From an uncultured Clostridia bacterium (GTDB taxonomy: Bacteria > Bacillota > Clostridia > Oscillospirales > CAG-272), in contig CANRMP010000011.1 in the NCBI GenBank assembly GCA_947631765.1, positions 1 through 64,000 on the forward strand: 64,000 nt of DNA. Direction: 5' to 3'. The notes under the pieces are model-generated. The model saw nothing but the letters and a program-made list of their open reading frames with translations, searched no databases and had not been told where the DNA came from. Below, piece after piece: positions 43,216 to 51,602 of this stretch; within the stretch, counting starts at the first letter, position 1; each line of letters starts with the position of its first letter. The position numbers and the translations under genes are program-made.

Positions 43216-44502
43216 ATGAACGAATTTTTTGAGAAAATACCGGAATATACGGGAAAAGCCGCTTCGCCGTACATATACAACGTAGGAGGCGGCATGAAAA
43301 ACGACCTTGCGGGCACCACCGATGAGGACTGCTATTTGCGGCTTGTTGAGGGTACAAATGCCGAGGAATATCGCGCGTATATCAAAAAGCTTACAGAGTG
43401 CGGATACACGAAGACGTATGAAAACGAGACCTGCGGAAATATTTACACAGAGCTTTCGGGCGCTTGCCGGCTGTACGTTTATTACACCGACACTTACAAA
43501 CAGACAAGAATTATAAACGACCGCTCCTCGGTTCCTCTGTCCGAATTTTCCTATGATACAAGCAAGGAAAGCCCGGACGCCGAGATATACCAATATGCGC
43601 TCTTTTATGACCCTCAAAACGGTCACTCCCCCACAACCACAAACTGCGGTATGCTCTTTATCGTAAAACTTGCGGACAACAGTCTTTATATGTATGACGG
43701 CGGCGACCTTCTCCAGTGTTCTGATAGGTCGGTTGAGGGAATGATAAGCTTTATGCACCGAATAACCGGTACAAAAAGCGGTGAAAAAATAAGAATTGCG
43801 GCGTGGCATATCTCCCACGCGCACAATGACCATTTTTGCGGCTGCGCAAAGCTTATAAACCGCTATCACAGCGAGCTTAACGTTGAGCGCTTTATGTTCA
43901 ACTTCCCTTCAAGCTCGGTAAGGCGCCCGGATACTCATTACGGAGAATTTAAGGACATAATAAACAAGTACTGCCAAAACGCACTCTTTTTAAAGCTCCA
44001 TACCGGTCAGCGCATACAGCTTGCAAATGCCGCTTTTGATGTGCTTTACACCTGCGAGGACGCTGTGAGAGCAGATGACCCGAACGCTTACCCCCTGCGC
44101 GATTATAACTGCACTTCGACCATTGTCAAGATGACAATTGCAAATAACAGTATAATGTGGCTCGGGGACACAAACACCGAGACCGAAAATATAGTTTCCA
44201 AGGTCTATTCGCCGCAAATTTGGAAAAGCGACGTGGTTCAGGTAGCTCACCACTGCTTTAATTATCTTTCAACACTTTATCCCCTGATTAACGCTCCATA
44301 CGCCATGCTTCCTAACACCCCCTTCGGGGCTCACACGCCCGAAAATCTCCCAAAGCTTGCCGACGTCCTTAAATGTCTGTCCGCTCCGGAAAATATCACA
44401 TATTCGGACGTAACCTCGGGATTTGTTTTCAAAGACGGGAAATATATTAAAATTCTTGAAGAAGAACGTGTCGGAAACGACTACGATTTTTCGGGATTTT
44501 GA
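43216..44502 (+). CDS. Metallo-beta-lactamase fold hydrolase
   Basis: A 428-residue cytoplasmic protein, no signal peptide seen. After an N-terminal region (1-130) comes an MBL-fold domain with the metal motif HISHAHNDHFCG (HxHxDH), WLGDTNTE and VAHHCFN. Relatives include ComEC-like and uncharacterised hydrolases. The substrate is unknown. The ATG at 43216 is chosen from a nearby GGGAGAG; a longer frame begins inside the promoter and is not used. It leads a row of four genes with short gaps, ending in a fructan-type glycosidase. Confidence 0.82.
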   Translation: MNEFFEKIPEYTGKAASPYIYNVGGGMKNDLAGTTDEDCYLRLVEGTNAEEYRAYIKKLTECGYTKTYENETCGNIYTELSGACRLYVYYTDTYKQTRIINDRSSVPLSEFSYDTSKESPDAEIYQYALFYDPQNGHSPTTTNCGMLFIVKLADNSLYMYDGGDLLQCSDRSVEGMISFMHRITGTKSGEKIRIAAWHISHAHNDHFCGCAKLINRYHSELNVERFMFNFPSSSVRRPDTHYGEFKDIINKYCQNALFLKLHTGQRIQLANAAFDVLYTCEDAVRADDPNAYPLRDYNCTSTIVKMTIANNSIMWLGDTNTETENIVSKVYSPQIWKSDVVQVAHHCFNYLSTLYPLINAPYAMLPNTPFGAHTPENLPKLADVLKCLSAPENITYSDVTSGFVFKDGKYIKILEEERVGNDYDFSGF

Positions 44503-44528
44503 CCTTTGAGAAAATTTAAGATAATATT

Positions 44529-45245
44529 ATGTATAACGGATATTTTAAAGATAAAGTCGCCGTGGTAACGGGCGGCGCCCACGGTATCGGAAGGTGCATT
44601 TGCCTTGAATTTGAAAAAGAAGGCGCCTTGACTGCATCCATTGATATTGCCGATAATCCTTATTTTAAGGGCGACCTTGCAAATAAGGAAACACTTGAAC
44701 AGTTTGCCAAAAAGGTAATTGCCGATTTCGGGCATGTTGACTTTCTTATAAACAACGCACCGCCGCTTATGCGGGGAATTGACACATGCACCTATGAGGA
44801 ATTTGAATACGCTCAAAGGGTCGGAGTTATCGCACCCTTCTACCTTTCAAAGCTCTTTAGGAAGCATTTTGCAAAGAACGGGTGTATAGTGAATATCTCG
44901 TCAAGCCGCGACCGAATGAGCCAGAAACAGACAGAGAGCTATACGGCTGCCAAAGGCGGCATTGCCGCTCTCACTCACGCACTTGCAATAAGCCTTTCAG
45001 GCAAGGTCAGAGTTAATTCGGTGTCTCCCGGCTGGATAGACACGAATTTTAACGAGTACGACGGACCGGACGCTTTCCAGCATCCCGCGGGGAGGGTGGG
45101 TGGTCCCCTTGACATTGCAAATATTGTGCTCTTCCTTTGTTCGGATAAAGCCGGATTTATAACCGGAGAAAATATCTGCGTCGACGGCGGAATGACAAGG
45201 CTCATGATATACCACAACGATTTAGGCTGGACGCTGAAAATGTAA
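44529..45245 (+). CDS. Short-chain dehydrogenase/reductase
   Basis: A classical SDR oxidoreductase of 238 residues. NAD(P)-binding motif TGGAHGIG is at residues 15-22. NNAP replaces the usual NNAG, the catalytic Ser is in NISSSRD, and the Tyr/Lys pair is in YTAAKGG. The DI pair after strand 2 favours NAD(H). The substrate is unknown; sugar or small alcohol oxidation would fit the neighbouring glycosidase. The ribosome site is weak. It follows the MBL gene after 26 bases. Confidence 0.9.
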   Translation: MYNGYFKDKVAVVTGGAHGIGRCICLEFEKEGALTASIDIADNPYFKGDLANKETLEQFAKKVIADFGHVDFLINNAPPLMRGIDTCTYEEFEYAQRVGVIAPFYLSKLFRKHFAKNGCIVNISSSRDRMSQKQTESYTAAKGGIAALTHALAISLSGKVRVNSVSPGWIDTNFNEYDGPDAFQHPAGRVGGPLDIANIVLFLCSDKAGFITGENICVDGGMTRLMIYHNDLGWTLKM

Positions 45246-45283
45246 CTTGTAACACAAAATAATATATAAAACAGGAGGCTGTA

Positions 45284-46156
45284 ATGAAATCCAAGGTATA
45301 TTTTACAAAAAACATAACCCCCGAGGCGGTTCTGTCCGCATACCGCACCCTCGGTAAGGACTTTCGCGGTAAGGTTGCGGTAAAGGTTCACTCGGGCGAG
45401 ATAGGAAACCAAAACTTTCTTCGCCCCGACTTCTGGAAGAATATCGTCGACTACGTCAAGGGCACCGTTGTTGAGTGCAACACCGCATATGACGGCGGCA
45501 GAGACACCACGGCAAAGCACTTAAAAACCTTGCGTAAGCACGGCTGGAACGATTATTTTAACGTCGACCTGCTTGACGCAGACGGACCGGACATGATACT
45601 TAACATACCGGACGGAAAGGTCATAAAGAGAAATTATGTCGGAAAGAATCTCTCAAAATACGACTCCCTTTTAGTCCTCTCTCACTTTAAAGGCCATCCG
45701 ATGGGCGGATACGGAGGAGCTTTAAAACAGCTTTCAATCGGCATTGCCTCCTCGTACGGCAAGGCTTATATACACGGCGCCGGCGTTCCGGAGGATTTTT
45801 GGAACTCAGACCACGATTCGTTTCTTGAAGCAATGGCGGACGCCGCCTCCTCGGTGGTAAGATACTTTAACAATAACGCGGTGTATATCAACGTCATGAA
45901 AAATATGTCGGTCGACTGTGACTGCTGCGCCGTTGCCGAGGACCCGTGCATGAAGGATATCGGTATTCTCATTTCACTCGACCCCGTAGCTATTGACAGA
46001 GCTTGCGTGGATCTTGTATATGCGGCAAAAGACGACCCCGGCAGAGAGCATCTGCTTGAACGCATTACAAGCCGTAACGGCGAGCATACAATAGACGCCG
46101 CCGCGGCTCTCGGTATCGGCTCATGCGACTATGAGCTTATAAGTATGGACGAATAA
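45284..46156 (+). CDS. DUF362 family protein
   Basis: A 290-residue DUF362 protein. Family features are KVHSGEIGNQNFLRP near residue 38, VLSHFKGHPMGGYGGALKQLSIG near 140 (given only as a landmark), the cysteine motif DCDCC (about 210), and SLDPVAIDRACVDLV. The cysteines could hold an Fe-S cluster or metal, but no ferredoxin domain is attached. The function is unknown; members occur near oxidoreductases in anaerobes. AGGAGG precedes the start. It lies 38 bases after the SDR gene. Confidence 0.88.
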   Translation: MKSKVYFTKNITPEAVLSAYRTLGKDFRGKVAVKVHSGEIGNQNFLRPDFWKNIVDYVKGTVVECNTAYDGGRDTTAKHLKTLRKHGWNDYFNVDLLDADGPDMILNIPDGKVIKRNYVGKNLSKYDSLLVLSHFKGHPMGGYGGALKQLSIGIASSYGKAYIHGAGVPEDFWNSDHDSFLEAMADAASSVVRYFNNNAVYINVMKNMSVDCDCCAVAEDPCMKDIGILISLDPVAIDRACVDLVYAAKDDPGREHLLERITSRNGEHTIDAAAALGIGSCDYELISMDE

Positions 46157-46244
46157 GCCGAGAATCATAATAGCAAAAGATAAACACCATCGCGTATTTT
46201 GATATGCCGCCAAGGCACTTTACTTTGAGGAAAGGCGCAAAACC

Positions 46245-47849
46245 ATGTCAAATTTTCAAGCCGAAATAAAGCACAGGTATCTTGTTGTCCCGATTAATAT
46301 GAACGCAAAATGCAAAAAGATTTGCTTTTGGGAGGACGGCAAGCTTGTTTGGGATTTTGACGCCCATGTAGACTTTCTCACACCGCATTTTTACACCTAT
46401 GTAAATATAAAGCATCTTATTGGCAGAACCTTAACGCTTACCTCCTTGCCTGAAACGGATATTTGCTTTAACTTTGCGGATAGTATCCCCGAAAAGGGTT
46501 ATTACGGCGAAGAGCTCCGACCCTTTGTGCATTTTTCCGCGAAGATAGGCTGGATAAACGACCCCAACGGGCTTGTATATTCAAACGGCGTATATCACAT
46601 GTTCTTTCAGCACAATCCCGCCGACAGCAGCTGGGGCAATATGACATGGGGACACGCGGTTTCGCGCGACCTTGTGCACTGGAGAGAGCTTGAGAGCGCT
46701 CTGCTCCCCGATGCTGACGGAACTATGTTTTCGGGCAGCGGAATAGTTGACGAGAATAACGTTTCGGGACTCAAATCGGGAGAGTATGACCCGATACTGC
46801 TCTACTACACGGCGGCGGGCGGAAACTCCGCAATTTCTTCAAAAAAGCCCTTCACACAGTGCCTTGCATACTCGCCCGATGGCGGCAAAAGCTTTGTAAA
46901 ATATTCTAAAAATCCGATAATTTCGCATATAGAGGGCGGCAACCGCGACCCGAAGATAGTCTGGTGCGCAGAGCTCTCGCGCTATATACTCGCTCTCTAC
47001 CTTGACCGTTCGGATTATAAGCTTTTTTCCTCAAAGGATTTAATTCATTTTGAGCCGTTTCAAACAATAAGGCTTAAGGGTGAGAGCGAATGCCCGGATA
47101 TTTACCCGTTAGAGGTCAAAAATGAGAGCGGCGTGCGCAAGTGGGTAATGAGCGGCGCCTCGGACCGCTATATTGTGGGCGATTTCAAGGACGGAGTGTT
47201 TACGCCCGTGCAGGAGGTCGAGCAATACTTTTACGGTCACCGCACAAGCTATGCATCTCAAACCTTTTCAAACACCGGCAAGCGGCGAGTCAGAGTCGCA
47301 TGGAATGTACTGCACGCGCCCGATATGGTTTTTGAAAATCAAATGGGCATTCCGACCGAGGCTAAACTTTTTAAAATCAGTAACCTCTACCGACTTTCGA
47401 CAACACCCGTTAAAGAATTTGAAGGTCTTAGAATTTCAAGCGCAATTTACAGTACAGGTGATACCAATAATTTTAAAATTCCGCTTGACAAAAGCGCATA
47501 CGACATCGAAATAACCGCTCCCGAAAGCTGCCCGGATTTTTGCATTTCCTTTTTCGGATACGATTTCTTTGTCAAACCCTCGGATAATACTTTTTCATAC
47601 TCGGATATAAAATTGCCCCTTTCTTACACGGGCGGCGAGATTGATATAAGAATTATATCGGATGTGCTCGGATGCGAAATTTACATAAACCGCGGGCTAA
47701 TTTATACGCTTGCTCCGGGAACTGCCGATTACGGGCTAAAATACCTGAATATCAAGCCCCTAAGAGACAGTGAAGCGCCGAGCGTTAACCTTAGAGTGCA
47801 TAAACTCAAGGGCATTTGGGAAAACGAGCAAAATACCGAGCGGCAGTAA
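46245..47849 (+). CDS. Glycoside hydrolase family 32 (fructan/sucrose hydrolase)
   Basis: A beta-fructosidase-type enzyme of 534 residues. The catalytic five-bladed propeller begins near residue 95, with the nucleophile in WINDPNG, the transition-state Asp in NRDPKI, and the acid/base Glu in ESECPDIYP. A beta-sandwich follows at about 390-525. An extra N-terminal domain of about 90 residues precedes the propeller and may bind sugar. No signal peptide is seen, so it probably acts on imported sucrose, sucrose phosphate or oligofructose. It is the last gene in its row. Confidence 0.92.
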   Translation: MSNFQAEIKHRYLVVPINMNAKCKKICFWEDGKLVWDFDAHVDFLTPHFYTYVNIKHLIGRTLTLTSLPETDICFNFADSIPEKGYYGEELRPFVHFSAKIGWINDPNGLVYSNGVYHMFFQHNPADSSWGNMTWGHAVSRDLVHWRELESALLPDADGTMFSGSGIVDENNVSGLKSGEYDPILLYYTAAGGNSAISSKKPFTQCLAYSPDGGKSFVKYSKNPIISHIEGGNRDPKIVWCAELSRYILALYLDRSDYKLFSSKDLIHFEPFQTIRLKGESECPDIYPLEVKNESGVRKWVMSGASDRYIVGDFKDGVFTPVQEVEQYFYGHRTSYASQTFSNTGKRRVRVAWNVLHAPDMVFENQMGIPTEAKLFKISNLYRLSTTPVKEFEGLRISSAIYSTGDTNNFKIPLDKSAYDIEITAPESCPDFCISFFGYDFFVKPSDNTFSYSDIKLPLSYTGGEIDIRIISDVLGCEIYINRGLIYTLAPGTADYGLKYLNIKPLRDSEAPSVNLRVHKLKGIWENEQNTERQ

Positions 47850-47913
47850 AACGCAACTGCTCCGCATATATATTAAAAGTCGCGCAGGAAATTTAGAGAA
47901 AAGTAAAGAGTAC

Positions 47914-47950
47914 CAAAAAGAAAAAGCCGCTCACGCGACTTTTCTTTTTG
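47914..47950 (-). terminator. Terminator between the GH32 gene and the tRNA cluster
   Basis: AAAAAGAAAAAGCCGC pairs with GCGACTTTTCTTTTT around a short loop. A and T runs on both sides let it end the tRNA transcript (minus) and probably the GH32 transcript (plus). Confidence 0.85.
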
Positions 47951-48022
47951 GAGGCGCCACCCGGAATCGGACCGGGGATAAAGGTTTTGCAGACCTCTGC
48001 CTTACCGCTTGGCTATGGCGCC
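47949..48022 (-). tRNA. tRNA-Cys (anticodon GCA)
   Basis: A full cloverleaf with acceptor GGCGCCA/TGGCGCC, anticodon loop CTGCAAA, and encoded CCA. It is the last of five tRNA genes transcribed together. Confidence 0.95.
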
Positions 48023-48060
48023 TTTTGAAACAAGAACCACGCAAAGCGTGGTTCAAAGTA

Positions 48061-48136
48061 TGGAGCGGATTACGGGGTTCGAACCCGCCACCTCCACCTT
48101 GGCAAGGTGGCGCTCTACCAAATGAGCTAAATCCGC
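48061..48136 (-). tRNA. tRNA-Gly (anticodon GCC)
   Basis: Acceptor GCGGATT/AATCCGC, anticodon loop TTGCCAA, T-loop GGTTCGAACCC, encoded CCA. Confidence 0.95.
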
Positions 48137-48171
48137 GTATACATCCGCGCGTCGCAACCGACAGCGGATGG

Positions 48172-48247
48172 TGGTGCCTCCGGTCGGAATCGAACCAACG
48201 ACACGGGGATTTTCAGTCCCCTGCTCTACCAACTGAGCTACAGAGGC
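48172..48247 (-). tRNA. tRNA-Phe (anticodon GAA)
   Basis: Acceptor GCCTCTG/CGGAGGC with one G-U pair, anticodon loop CTGAAAA, T-loop GGTTCGATTCC, encoded CCA. Confidence 0.95.
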
Positions 48248-48270
48248 ATAAAAAATATAATAAACAAAAA

Positions 48271-48347
48271 TGGCGACCCGGATGGGGCTCGAACCCACGA
48301 CCTCTAGCGTGACAGGCTAGCGCTCTAACCAACTGAGCTACCAGGCC
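48271..48347 (-). tRNA. tRNA-Asp (anticodon GTC)
   Basis: Acceptor GGCCTGG/CCGGGTC with two wobble pairs, anticodon loop CTGTCAC, encoded CCA. Confidence 0.95.
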
Positions 48348-48353
48348 ATATTA

Positions 48354-48429
48354 TGGTGGGAACAATAGGGCTCGAACCTATGACCCTCTGCTTGTAAGGC
48401 AGATGCTCTCCCAGCTGAGCTATGCTCCC
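48354..48429 (-). tRNA. tRNA-Val (anticodon TAC)
   Basis: Acceptor GGGAGCA/TGTTCCC, anticodon loop CTTACAA, encoded CCA. It is the first gene of the tRNA transcript. Confidence 0.95.
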
Positions 48430-48460
48430 GAACTACGCGGAGCTTTCCGCGGCGAATGTT

Positions 48461-48489
48461 ATTATATCATACCCTATTTCGTTTGTCAA
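48461..48489 (-). promoter_or_regulatory. Promoter of the tRNA cluster
   Basis: TTGACA (48484-48489) and TATAAT (48461-48466) on the minus strand are 17 bp apart, about 30 bases before tRNA-Val. Confidence 0.9.
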
Positions 48490-48541
48490 TACTTTTAGTG
48501 CAATTTTTTTATTTTTTCGGAAAATAATTAAGGTAAAATAA

Positions 48542-48586
48542 GTCTGACAGAGAGCGTAGGCTCCTCCTATATTCTCCCTGTCAGAC
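48542..48586 (-). terminator. Terminator of hslO
   Basis: GTCTGACAG pairs with CTGTCAGAC, extended by GAG/CTC. TTATTTT follows on the minus strand. Confidence 0.75.
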
Positions 48587-48616
48587 ATTCTTTCTTTTCC
48601 CGACAATTCGTGTAAG

Positions 48617-49507
48617 TTAATTTTCTTCCTCCGCCTTTTTAAGCTTACGGTATTTTTCAACGTCGGCGGCTGTGAATTTGTATTTCATGTTGCAGAACTG
48701 ACAGCCGAGCTCAACCTCCTTTTGCTTTGAAAAAAGGTCGAAAAGCTCATACGGACCCAAGGTGCAGAGCGCTTTCCCCATTCGATCTCTCGAGCAGTCG
48801 CACCTGTATGCGACCTCATACTCATCAAAAATATCGTACGTGATGTCGGCAAAAGCGAGGTCGGCTATCTCGCGGTTTGTCATTCCCTTGTCAAAAAGAG
48901 AAGAAATGCCGCTGATGCTCGGAAGATTTTCTTCAATTTGAGATATTGTATTTTCACTTGCAAAGGGCAAAAGCTCGATAAGTAAGCCTCCTGCGGCGCG
49001 GCAGCTTTTGTCACCCGAAATAAGCACTCCGAGCGAACAAACACTTGGTATCTGCTCGCTTGTTGCAAAATATTCGGTTATATCCTCGGCAATTTCACCC
49101 GTCTTTATGTCAACTATTCCGATATACGGCTCCTTTTCGCCCGTGTCTTTGACAACGTTAAGCGTGCCGGTACCCACGGCGGCGGCGACGTCAAGCTTGC
49201 CGTTTGCCTTTCTCGGAAGGTCTGCGTCGGGATTTTGCACATATCCCTTGACGTTTCCCTTATAGTCGCCTACCGCAAGTATGTGACCGCAAGGACCGTT
49301 TCCCCTGAAATTCACCGTTATGCTGTTTCCCTTGTCCTTCAAGGTCGACGCCATCAAAGAGGTTGCCGTCAGCACCCGTCCGAGGGCGGCAGAGGCGGTT
49401 GGAGCACTGCCGTGATAGCCTATTGCTTTCTGTACCATATCCCTTGAATTTAAAACAAGTATCTGTGCGGAGCCGTCACGGGACATTCCCCGAAGTAGCT
49501 TTCCCAT
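48617..49507 (-). CDS. hslO: Hsp33 redox-regulated chaperone
   Basis: A holdase chaperone switched on by oxidation, 296 residues. The N-terminal substrate-binding core includes FRGNGPCGHILAVGD. The C-terminal redox switch has the zinc cysteines as CDC (about residue 238) and CQFC (about 273), so all four are present. GAGGGATG precedes the start. It is the only oxidative-stress protein recognised in the window. Confidence 0.96.
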   Translation of the reverse strand: MGKLLRGMSRDGSAQILVLNSRDMVQKAIGYHGSAPTASAALGRVLTATSLMASTLKDKGNSITVNFRGNGPCGHILAVGDYKGNVKGYVQNPDADLPRKANGKLDVAAAVGTGTLNVVKDTGEKEPYIGIVDIKTGEIAEDITEYFATSEQIPSVCSLGVLISGDKSCRAAGGLLIELLPFASENTISQIEENLPSISGISSLFDKGMTNREIADLAFADITYDIFDEYEVAYRCDCSRDRMGKALCTLGPYELFDLFSKQKEVELGCQFCNMKYKFTAADVEKYRKLKKAEEEN

Positions 49508-49567
49508 AAATTACATCCCTCACTTGCAAGATACCTTTAAAAAGGTCTCTTTTTTTGTTTTATATTT

Positions 49568-50962
49568 TTAACCGTTCTTTGTCTTTTCCAATTTGTCTAT
49601 GAGCATAAGCCCGACTTTATAGACGTCTCCCGCGCCCATTGTCAGGACAAGGTCGCCCTTTTTGACCTTGGAGGCGACAAAGCTTGCTATTTCCTCAAAG
49701 CTTTCAAAAGAAAGCGCGCCGGTATCTTCTGCAAGCTTTTGTGAGCTTATGCCGAGTGTGTCTGTTTCCCGTGCGGGATAGATTTTAGCGAATATTACGT
49801 TAACGCCTTTGTCTGCCGCGTCCCTGAACGTCTCTTCAAAGCCTTCAAGCAGGTCGCGGGTTCGCGAATAAGTATGCGGCTGGAAAATGCAGTACAAATT
49901 GCCGTAACCAAGCCCTTCCGCCGCCTCAAGCGTGGAGCGACATTCAGAAGGGTGATGCGCGTAGTCGTCGTATACCGACACGCCGTCAATGACCGCGCGG
50001 CACTCAAATCTTCTGGCGGCTCCGGTAAAGCTCATGAGCGCTTTTGATATCACGCTTCCCGAAACGCCGCGGGTATAGGTCAGCGCCGCGGCGCAAAGCG
50101 AATTGTAAACATTGAATTTGCCGATGACCGGAAGATGCACAAGGCATACCTCCTCTTTTTTGTGAAACAGGCGATAGCTTCCACATCCGTGGAAAAAGCT
50201 TAAATCGCGCACGTAAAAATCGGCGCTTTCGTCACTCAGAGACACCGTGATTATTTCGCCTTTATAGTTTTCAAGGGCTTTTATTGCATTGCTGTTGTCC
50301 TTATTTACAAAAACGCGGCGCGCGCCCGAGACCGCCTTTGAAAATGAGTCGATCATCTGATCTATAGATTTAAAATAGTCGGTGTGGTCAAGCTCGATAT
50401 TGGTTATTACCGCATCGGTGGGGCAAAAGGAGAGAAAAGAATCCTTGTATTCGCACGCCTCATAGACAATCGTTTCTCTGCTTCCTATGTGGTAGGCGCC
50501 GCCGATTTCGGGGAGCATTGCTCCGCTTGCTATGGTGGGGTCAAGTCCCGCCGTTAAAAATATATGTGAAATCATGCCGGTGGTGGTGGTCTTACCGTGA
50601 GTTCCCGAGACTCCCACCCGATTTTTGTATTCGCTCATAAGATACCCGAGGTAGCGCGCTCTCGATACAACGGGAATATTCATCTCTCTTGCTCTGACAA
50701 GCTCCGGATTGCTTGAATCAAGAGCGGCGGTATATATCAGCGCGTCACAAGAAGGAGAAATATTTTCCGGAGCGTGCTCCGAAAAGATTTTAACCCCCCG
50801 TTTTTCGAGCCTTATTACATTTTCGTTCCGACTTTTGTCCGACCCGCTGACAATACAGCCCTTATCCAACGCAAAGGCGGCAATAGAGGACATGCTTATT
50901 CCCCCGATCCCCGAAAAATACAGCTCTTTGCAGCCGGATAAAAATTCATTGGTTACTGACAT
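49568..50962 (-). CDS. murC: UDP-N-acetylmuramate-L-alanine ligase
   Basis: Adds L-alanine to UDP-MurNAc in peptidoglycan synthesis. The 464-residue protein has the N-terminal UDP-binding motif FSGIGGISMSSIAAFAL and the ATP P-loop GVSGTHGKTTTTGM. It also has NIELDHTDYF and the C-terminal domain motif YDDYAHHPSE. The start at 50962 is preferred because AGAAAGG lies upstream of it; a frame beginning 16 codons earlier lacks a ribosome site. It is divergent from spoVG. Confidence 0.95.
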   Translation of the reverse strand: MSVTNEFLSGCKELYFSGIGGISMSSIAAFALDKGCIVSGSDKSRNENVIRLEKRGVKIFSEHAPENISPSCDALIYTAALDSSNPELVRAREMNIPVVSRARYLGYLMSEYKNRVGVSGTHGKTTTTGMISHIFLTAGLDPTIASGAMLPEIGGAYHIGSRETIVYEACEYKDSFLSFCPTDAVITNIELDHTDYFKSIDQMIDSFSKAVSGARRVFVNKDNSNAIKALENYKGEIITVSLSDESADFYVRDLSFFHGCGSYRLFHKKEEVCLVHLPVIGKFNVYNSLCAAALTYTRGVSGSVISKALMSFTGAARRFECRAVIDGVSVYDDYAHHPSECRSTLEAAEGLGYGNLYCIFQPHTYSRTRDLLEGFEETFRDAADKGVNVIFAKIYPARETDTLGISSQKLAEDTGALSFESFEEIASFVASKVKKGDLVLTMGAGDVYKVGLMLIDKLEKTKNG

Positions 50963-51140
50963 ATTATCATTTATCACCTTTCTAAACTTTTTGAGTTGAG
51001 TAAAATTCATTGTAATGCGATATAAATTAACAAAATAATCACCGTGCGTTAATGAAATCTTTATATTTCATTTGTTTGATTGGTATAAACTTGGTATATA
51101 ATAAGACTTAATTATAAAATGAACTTTTGAGGAGAGTAAA

Positions 51141-51524
51141 ATGCAAGTCACAAATGTCAAAATCAGAAAGATAGTCCCCGGAGACACTCCGCTCAAAGCG
51201 GTCGTTTCAATCACCCTTGACAATCAGCTGGCAGTTCACGAAATCAAGATCGTTTATGCAAATAACAGATATTTTATTGTGATGCCCAGCAAAATGCTGC
51301 ATAGGGGCGAATATCTCGATTATGTACATCCCATTAATCAGGAATTTCGCAAAATCATTGAGGACGCCGTTCTCGGCGCGTACGAAAAATTCATCGCGGA
51401 AGCGGAGCTTGACGCAGTTCCGGCAATATCCGCTCTAAGCGATGACGCCGCCGTTAACGGTGAAAACAGCGATAACAGCACGGGAGACGACAAAACGGAA
51501 GAGGACAAGACGGGGGAGGTTTAA
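51141..51524 (+). CDS. spoVG: SpoVG, RNA/DNA-binding regulator
   Basis: A small regulator needed for normal cortex formation and septation control in spore formers, and an RNA-binding protein in several Firmicutes. The 127-residue protein begins MQVTNVKIRKI and carries FIVMPSKMLHRGEYLDYVHPINQEFRK-type family sequence (landmark around residues 50-75). The C-terminal tail from about 95 is acidic and longer than usual. GAGGAGAG precedes the ATG. Together with the SpoIIQ-like gene it supports a spore-forming host. Confidence 0.95.
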   Translation: MQVTNVKIRKIVPGDTPLKAVVSITLDNQLAVHEIKIVYANNRYFIVMPSKMLHRGEYLDYVHPINQEFRKIIEDAVLGAYEKFIAEAELDAVPAISALSDDAAVNGENSDNSTGDDKTEEDKTGEV

Positions 51525-51565
51525 TAAGCATACTCCATCTTGCAGGTCCGACTGCTATCCGTTTT

Positions 51566-51602
51566 TAATTCCGCCGGCATATGTCAGCGGAATTATTTTT
51601 TA
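51566..51602 (+). terminator. Terminator of spoVG
   Basis: AATTCCGC pairs with GCGGAATT across a 12-base loop, followed by ATTTTTT. It also abuts the stop codon of the convergent WG-repeat gene. Confidence 0.85.

Noticed and set aside
47770..48312. A 180-codon open frame on the + strand across the tRNA genes.
   Set aside because: It reads antisense through four tRNAs and overlaps the GH32 gene end; it has no coding features of its own.
49508..49567. ACCTTT/AAAGGT hairpin as the murC terminator.
   Set aside because: The T-run is on the wrong strand for murC; the stem is short, so it is not listed.
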